A stretch of 64,000 nucleotides of DNA, from assembly GCA_024998625.1 (NCBI GenBank), contig JACOEL010000024.1, positions 1 through 64,000 of the forward strand, read 5' to 3'. Below, in pieces: positions 60,194 through 64,000 of this stretch (its first letter is position 1; each line of letters begins with the position of its first letter). The position numbers and the translations under genes were made by a program. The notes under the pieces were generated by a model, which ran no database searches, was not told the DNA's origin, and saw nothing but the letters and a program-made list of their open reading frames with translations. This DNA is from Nitrospira sp. (lineage in GTDB: Bacteria; Nitrospirota; Nitrospiria; Nitrospirales; Nitrospiraceae).

Positions 60194-61021
60194 ATGCAAG
60201 CAATCACTCCACGTCCGATACTCGCGACTGCGTCTCCCTGCAACATCCGACCCATCCCACGCTGCTGGATGCTTGGAGTCGCGGCCTTGATGCTGGGGGG
60301 CTGTGTTTCCCAACAAACCTATGAGACAGCCAGACACGAGGTGAAAACGCGGGCCGCGGAACTCGCCCAGACGCAGGCGGACATTCAGAGCCTCGAACAG
60401 CAACGAGAAGAGACGCACCTCGCCAATCAGCGTGAGGAACGCACTCTTGCCGCTCTCAAGGGCGAACTGAAAAAGATCCAGCTCGCCTACGAGCAGCTTC
60501 ACAAGAGCAACCAGGCCAAACTCGCATCCCTCGAGTACAACATCGCCGCATTACGCGCCCGGCATCAGGCCATGTTGAAGGAAATCAGCGAGACCAAACG
60601 GATCGAGAAACGGCTGGAAGCGCTCACGGCCCAACACGAACACACGAGGGCGACAACACAATCCGGCCCGGAGGCCCGTGTGACCACGGTGGACGAAAGC
60701 CCGCAGGAGCCACACCTGGTCGCGGTCATCACCCCGCAAACGCCACAGGTTGATTCCACACCGACTCCGGCAGCCTCTGCGCCGAGCGCATCGCAGGCGC
60801 CGGCGCCCCCAGCCGCCAGGGCCGCCACGACACCGGCGGTGCCTCAGCCTGCACCGGTCGTCGCAGCCCCGACTTCACCCAATACCCCCGCAAAGGCCAC
60901 GCAGGCACCCGCTGCGCCACCAGCCTCGCGACCCGCGATCACAGCAGCCCCCCAGGACGAATCCTGGTTCGCAAGTGTGACGGGATGGTTCACGTCCCTC
61001 TTCGACTGGATCTGGGCCTAG
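60194..61021 (+). CDS. coiled-coil lipoprotein
   Basis: A 275-residue lipoprotein. The lipobox is LMLGGC (Cys37), after a long N-terminal region. Residues about 45-155 form a coiled coil (LAQTQADIQSLEQQREETHL, LEYNIAALRARHQAMLKEIS). A Pro/Ala/Thr-rich linker (about 175-250) leads to a short aromatic C-terminus (WFASVTGWFTSLFDWIWA). GGAGGAAGG lies before ATG 60194. It may span the periplasm and bind a partner or membrane through the Trp-rich end. Confidence 0.75.
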   Translation: MQAITPRPILATASPCNIRPIPRCWMLGVAALMLGGCVSQQTYETARHEVKTRAAELAQTQADIQSLEQQREETHLANQREERTLAALKGELKKIQLAYEQLHKSNQAKLASLEYNIAALRARHQAMLKEISETKRIEKRLEALTAQHEHTRATTQSGPEARVTTVDESPQEPHLVAVITPQTPQVDSTPTPAASAPSASQAPAPPAARAATTPAVPQPAPVVAAPTSPNTPAKATQAPAAPPASRPAITAAPQDESWFASVTGWFTSLFDWIWA

Positions 61022-61081
61022 CGATCGGGCTCAGCGCCTCTCTCCATCAGTTCTGATCCGGGCGTATCACCGCCTTATCAG

Positions 61082-61117
61082 CCCCACCGGAGCCCTCAAG
61101 ACTGGGCCCCGGTGGGG
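61082..61117. terminator. strong hairpin overlapping the end of the DUF3565 gene
   Basis: CCCCACCGGAGCCC (61082-61095) pairs with GGGCCCCGGTGGGG (61104-61117), with one mismatch, around an 8-base loop. The TGA of the opposing DUF3565 gene is in the loop region (61096-61098). It ends the coiled-coil lipoprotein transcript and probably the opposing one. Confidence 0.6.
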
Positions 61118-61317
61118 TCAAACCCGTCGCCCCCCTCTTCACACTTTTTACAGTTCAACTCGGTTCCGAGGAACGCTCGCCGCCCCTCCTCGGTCAATAC
61201 CCACGGACGACTCGTCATGGGCGGCTGGTGTCGCACATGTTGGCCATGGCCGCAGCGAAGGTCGGCCACCCAATGGCCTTCGTCGTCCTGGTGATACCCG
61301 ATAATCGCCTGTCGCAT
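61096..61317 (-). CDS. DUF3565 protein
   Basis: A 73-residue protein: MRQAIIGYHQDDEGHWVADL, CGHGQHVRHQPPMTSRPWVL and FLGTELNCKKCEEGGDG. This is the DUF3565 signature with Cys and His groups (CGHGQH, CKKC) that likely bind a metal. GGGGAG lies 6 bases before ATG 61317. Function unknown. It is convergent with the coiled-coil lipoprotein gene; its last codons lie in a terminator hairpin. Confidence 0.85.
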   Translation of the reverse strand: MRQAIIGYHQDDEGHWVADLRCGHGQHVRHQPPMTSRPWVLTEEGRRAFLGTELNCKKCEEGGDGFDPTGAQS

Positions 61318-61458
61318 GCCGGACTCCCCATGTTTCGTCTCGCTCTTTTGAATTGACGCACTCACCTGACAGAACCGGACGCGTGGATACCTGCATCCGT
61401 AGGGACTGTGGTAGACTTCCGCGCCCGGCAGAGTAGCATGTTTTCCAGGAGGTTGCGG

Positions 61459-62358
61459 ATGGCACAGTCAGAATTTCGAATCGGTATCGTAGGAATAGGC
61501 CGAATGGGGGCCAACATGGCCCGGCGGCTCCACGACCTCCACTATGCAATCGTCGCAGTCTATGACACCGACACGGAACGCGCAGAGGCGCTCGCGAAGG
61601 AACTCGAGTGCACGGCGGCCAAGACTCCGGCGCGTGTAGCTGAGTTAGCCGATACGGTGCTGACGGTGGTGTCGGACGATGCCGCCATGCGCCAAATCTA
61701 CTCACCCGCCGGACCGGACAGTCTTCTCCGTCATGCCACTCATCGCCTCTTCATCAATTGCGCCACCCTCTCCCCCGAGCTCCATAGAGAAGTCCATATG
61801 TTGGTCGAGCAACAGGGCGGCCGAAGTCTTGAAGCCTGCATGGCGAGCAGCATCCCACAAGCGCGCCAGGGCACCCTCTATTTGATGTGCGGCGGACGAC
61901 CCGAGGTGTTCGAACGGGCGAAGCCGCTCTTGGAATGTCTGAGCGCACACCTGCGATATATCGGACCTGCGGGCGAAGCCGCCAAGGTAAAAGCGCTGGT
62001 AAATATGGTTATGAATGCCAACACCGCCGCCCTGGCCGAAGGCCTGGGATTGGGGGCGGCGCTCGGTTTGGACCTTGCGATGCTTCGCGAAGTCTTTTCA
62101 CAAACCGGCGCCCACTCCCGCGTGCTCGAAACCGACGGTGAGGACATGCAACAGCGGGCCCACGATTGCTATTTTTCAGCCGCCCACGCGGCAAAAGACT
62201 CGGGGATCGCCTGCGCATTGGCGCAACAGGCAGGCTTGGACCTGCCCCTAGCTAAATCGACCTACGATCAATATCGACGCCTCATCGACCAGGGTAAGGG
62301 AGAATTAGACAAATCTGCCGTCGCCGAGCTGACCTTCAAAGACCGGCTGAACCATTGA
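61459..62358 (+). CDS. beta-hydroxyacid dehydrogenase (3-HIBDH/GLYR family)
   Basis: A 299-residue NAD(P)-dependent dehydrogenase. The Rossmann motif is IGIVGIGRMGANMARRLHDL, the substrate motif is CMASSIPQARQGTLYLMCGG, and the catalytic Lys is in AAKVKALVNMVMNANTAALA near residue 178. The family reduces small aldehyde acids (glyoxylate, succinic semialdehyde) or oxidises 3-hydroxyisobutyrate. AGGAGG lies 6 bases before ATG 61459. The substrate is not clear from context. Confidence 0.9.
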   Translation: MAQSEFRIGIVGIGRMGANMARRLHDLHYAIVAVYDTDTERAEALAKELECTAAKTPARVAELADTVLTVVSDDAAMRQIYSPAGPDSLLRHATHRLFINCATLSPELHREVHMLVEQQGGRSLEACMASSIPQARQGTLYLMCGGRPEVFERAKPLLECLSAHLRYIGPAGEAAKVKALVNMVMNANTAALAEGLGLGAALGLDLAMLREVFSQTGAHSRVLETDGEDMQQRAHDCYFSAAHAAKDSGIACALAQQAGLDLPLAKSTYDQYRRLIDQGKGELDKSAVAELTFKDRLNH

Positions 62359-62466
62359 CGATCTGCCGTCCTACACACTCCGCCGATGGAAGCGGCGCCC
62401 CGGCCACAGCGACACCGACCACCCTCGCAGCAGTTCACACGGGCCAAACCTCGGGGCAATTCCCTG

Positions 62467-62931
62467 CTAATGCTTTTCGAACGATCGCTCCGGTCGCACG
62501 GACGCATCAAGAAATCGCCATCGCTTCCGGGCATCGACATCGAACGCGCCAAGAAATGCGGCCTGACCAACCAGCGATTGAAACTCCACCAGGCGAAGGC
62601 TGCACGTGGCGGGATCGAACACCCGCGCATCGTATTGCCCCAAGACCGTGATAAGGCCTGACGGCTGTTGGTAGACATTCCGCCGCCCGGCATACCCCGT
62701 GTCGGGAAATAATTCCGCCGTGGCCGAACAGTCGCCCGGCCCTTCAACCCGAAGGGTCAATCGATAGCGGGAGAGAAAGGGGTGCGTGGCGAGGCGAGTC
62801 AGGTGCAGCCGAAGCCCGGCCGAGGGAAGATCGAACTCGGCCGGCTCAGGGCGATCACTATTGCAGGCCGAAAAGAGGAGGACCAGAGCGATCAGAGCCC
62901 AACCCGGTCCTCTCCCTCGTCCCCTCATCAT
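62467..62931 (-). CDS. small lipoprotein, hypothetical
   Basis: A 154-residue protein with a lipobox (VLLFSAC, Cys23) and a beta-rich domain (AGLRLHLTRLATHPFLSRYR, LTVLGQYDARVFDPATCSLR are the clearest parts by eye). Its ATG overlaps the stop of the HbpS-like gene, so the two are an operon. No family recognised. Confidence 0.65.
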   Translation of the reverse strand: MMRGRGRGPGWALIALVLLFSACNSDRPEPAEFDLPSAGLRLHLTRLATHPFLSRYRLTLRVEGPGDCSATAELFPDTGYAGRRNVYQQPSGLITVLGQYDARVFDPATCSLRLVEFQSLVGQAAFLGAFDVDARKRWRFLDASVRPERSFEKH

Positions 62932-63479
62932 TTGGCCGTGGGCATCTTCGAGGCCGCTCCGATTGCATCAAGGCCAGCCTCAGCGCAGGCATCGTCCAGA
63001 TGCGTACCAGGCGCGCCCCCGACCCCGATCGCTCCGACCACCTCGCCGGCGATTTCGATGGGTAACCCGCCACCGACCATCAGAATACTCTCATTCATCT
63101 CTCGCAATGCTTGCAACGAGGGCTGCTTGGCAATCATTTCGGCCAAGTCGGTCGTCGCGCGCCGCAAGCTGGCAGCGGTATAGGCCTTCTTTCTGCTGCT
63201 ATCGACGGTATGGGGACCAGCCCCGTCGGCCCGCATCATGGCCCGCAAGACCCCTGCGCGATCTACGACCGACGCACTCACACGATAGCCGTCCTTCTTG
63301 CAGAAATCGAGCGCTGCTTGCACGGCTTTGCCCGCGAGCGTCGTCGGCAGCACGGCTTCTTTGGGTAATTCATCCGCCGCCGACACCACCATAGGCCACC
63401 CGCCGGCCAGGAACAGAATTCCCGCCATCATGCCGACACGCCCCATACCCCGTTTCAACGATTGTATCGTCCCCACCAT
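62928..63479 (-). CDS. HbpS/GlcG-like heme-binding protein
   Basis: A 183-residue exported protein of the GlcG/HbpS family. A signal peptide (MVGTIQSLKRGMGRVGMMAG and the following Leu/Ala stretch) ends before ADELPKEAVLPT. The domain holds VSASVVDRAGVLRAMMRADG, SSRKKAYTAASLRRATTDLA and the Gly-rich IVGGGLPI-like end (ILMVGGGLPIEIAGEVVGAI). HbpS proteins bind heme and can sense redox stress. GGAGG lies 6 bases before ATG 63479. Confidence 0.85.
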   Translation of the reverse strand: MVGTIQSLKRGMGRVGMMAGILFLAGGWPMVVSAADELPKEAVLPTTLAGKAVQAALDFCKKDGYRVSASVVDRAGVLRAMMRADGAGPHTVDSSRKKAYTAASLRRATTDLAEMIAKQPSLQALREMNESILMVGGGLPIEIAGEVVGAIGVGGAPGTHLDDACAEAGLDAIGAASKMPTAK

Positions 63480-63785
63480 TACAAGCCTCCTTAGGTTCAC
63501 ATGCCCTGCGCGATCTGCGGTCCATCCGCACCTACGTATGACGTGCGAGGGTACGGCCATCACCCCGCTCTGTCAATACTCAGCGCTCAGGCTTTCAGAT
63601 TGAGTGTGAACAAGTACCGGCGTGCTAGGAATACAGGGCGAACTTCGCGGCAAGTCAGCCCAAGAATGGGGGCACAGTGCGATGCGTGAGGAGATCGTCA
63701 CACGATTCGTAGGTTGTGAATAACCAGTCGTCCGTCCGGTGTTTTTCTGAATCGGCCGTGATCACGTATTCCATGCACACCACTC
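63480..63785. other. gap without recognised gene
   Basis: About 300 bases upstream of the HbpS-like gene with no convincing coding frame on either strand. The promoter of the HbpS-lipoprotein operon must lie here but no clear -35/-10 pair was seen. Confidence 0.35.
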
Positions 63786-63898
63786 GCAGGCCGTCCAGCA
63801 AGGCCGCAGCGAATGAAGGGCCGAGGCGTACCCTCTGCGGTACGTTGAGACTTTGAATGAAGCGAGAACGCAGGCGGCGGACTTTTTCAACGGCCTGC
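63786..63898. repeat. REP/MITE-like palindromic element, copy 2
   Basis: GCAGGCCGT (63786-63794) and ACGGCCTGC (63890-63898) are inverted ends of a 113-base element. Inside lie CGTACC-six bases-GGTACG (63827-63844), two GAATGAAG copies and AGAACGCAG. The CGTACC/GGTACG core with TTGAG and AGAACGCAG recurs at 10485-10532. It is a dispersed non-coding repeat, here beside a transposase end. Confidence 0.6.
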
Positions 63899-64000
63899 TA
63901 GTGTCCTATCTCTGAAGTTCGCTGACAAAATCGGGCGACACTGGCCAGGATTTCGTCGGCTGTTTTGGTCCATGTGAACGGTGTGGGATGCGTGTTCGTC
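63898..64000 (-). CDS. IS630-family transposase, C-terminal end (cut by window edge)
   Basis: On the minus strand the frame from the window edge reads THPTPFTWTKTADEILASVA, then RFCQRTSEIGH and TAG (63898-63900). This matches the C-terminus of IS630-family transposases (the PFxWTxTADEIL block). The rest of the element lies beyond the window. The inverted end of a REP/MITE-like repeat abuts the stop codon. Confidence 0.75.
   Translation of the reverse strand, partial: TNTHPTPFTWTKTADEILASVARFCQRTSEIGH

Noticed and set aside
1-64000. tRNA, rRNA and riboswitch genes
   Set aside because: No cloverleaf with a GGTTCGA-type T arm, no rRNA motif and no known riboswitch core were seen by eye. A covariance-model search would be decisive.

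Overview
The window is GC-rich (about 60 % by eye), densely packed chromosomal DNA with genes on both strands and many 4-base ATGA stop/start overlaps. Gene content (full-length Lhr helicase, several small two-component and heme proteins, many DUF-type envelope proteins, a mercuric-reductase-like protein beside a TVP38-like membrane protein, an LplT-Aas fusion) best fits a Nitrospira-like bacterium (phylum Nitrospirota). That assignment is an inference; no rRNA, tRNA or marker-gene set is present to prove it.

Layout. 1-1.7 kb: AT-richer start, a 55-aa membrane protein and a gene broken by two frameshifts. 1.8-9.5 kb, plus strand: HEAT-repeat membrane protein, small membrane protein, FlgO/CsgG-like periplasmic protein behind a good sigma-70 promoter, ThiD, an oxidase-subunit-I/NnrS-like membrane protein, an alpha/beta hydrolase and a secreted BACON/Fn3 repeat protein. 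9.5-12.7 kb, minus: FGE-sulfatase-type protein, then a prmA-MOSC-methyltransferase operon. 12.7-21.1 kb, plus: membrane MutS-like ATPase, LplT-Aas fusion that may start on ATC, an amidohydrolase, and a sigma/anti-sigma-like pair. 21.1-24.8 kb: accessory, AT-richer stretch with two frameshifted genes, a DUF900 hydrolase, and an orphan MntA-type nucleotidyltransferase whose HEPN partner is cut to 16 codons. 24.8-29.2 kb: an RnfD-like protein running in frame into a DUF2330 protein, DUF3617, a lipoprotein and a tandem universal stress protein. 29.2-36.4 kb, minus: Lhr helicase and a signalling block (histidine kinase, NarL-type regulator, receiver-only protein, small Cys-pair protein). 36.5-46.6 kb: epimerase, CPBP protease, aminotransferase/heme sensor/amidohydrolase operon, J-domain protein, and an MFS-pxpBAC 5-oxoproline operon. 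46.7-50.3 kb: a small protein with a leaderless-type promoter, a DHH-CBS-tRNA nucleotidyltransferase fusion and a small periplasmic protein. 50.4-57.4 kb, minus: a four-gene radical SAM/DUF547/ferritin-like/glycosyltransferase operon and a TVP38-disulfide oxidoreductase-DUF3047 operon. 57.6-64 kb: small proteins, a cytoplasmic sulfite-oxidase-fold protein coupled to a dipeptide epimerase, lipoproteins, a beta-hydroxyacid dehydrogenase, an HbpS-like protein, a REP-like repeat and the end of an IS630 transposase.

Most notable: (i) short degenerate low-complexity tracts lie between genes and, in frame, inside the lhr gene, and one of them bridges the RnfD-like and DUF2330 frames; (ii) the radical SAM operon is a candidate uncharacterised biosynthetic system; (iii) a probable ATC start codon; (iv) a decayed MNT/HEPN toxin-antitoxin locus; (v) leaderless-type promoters.
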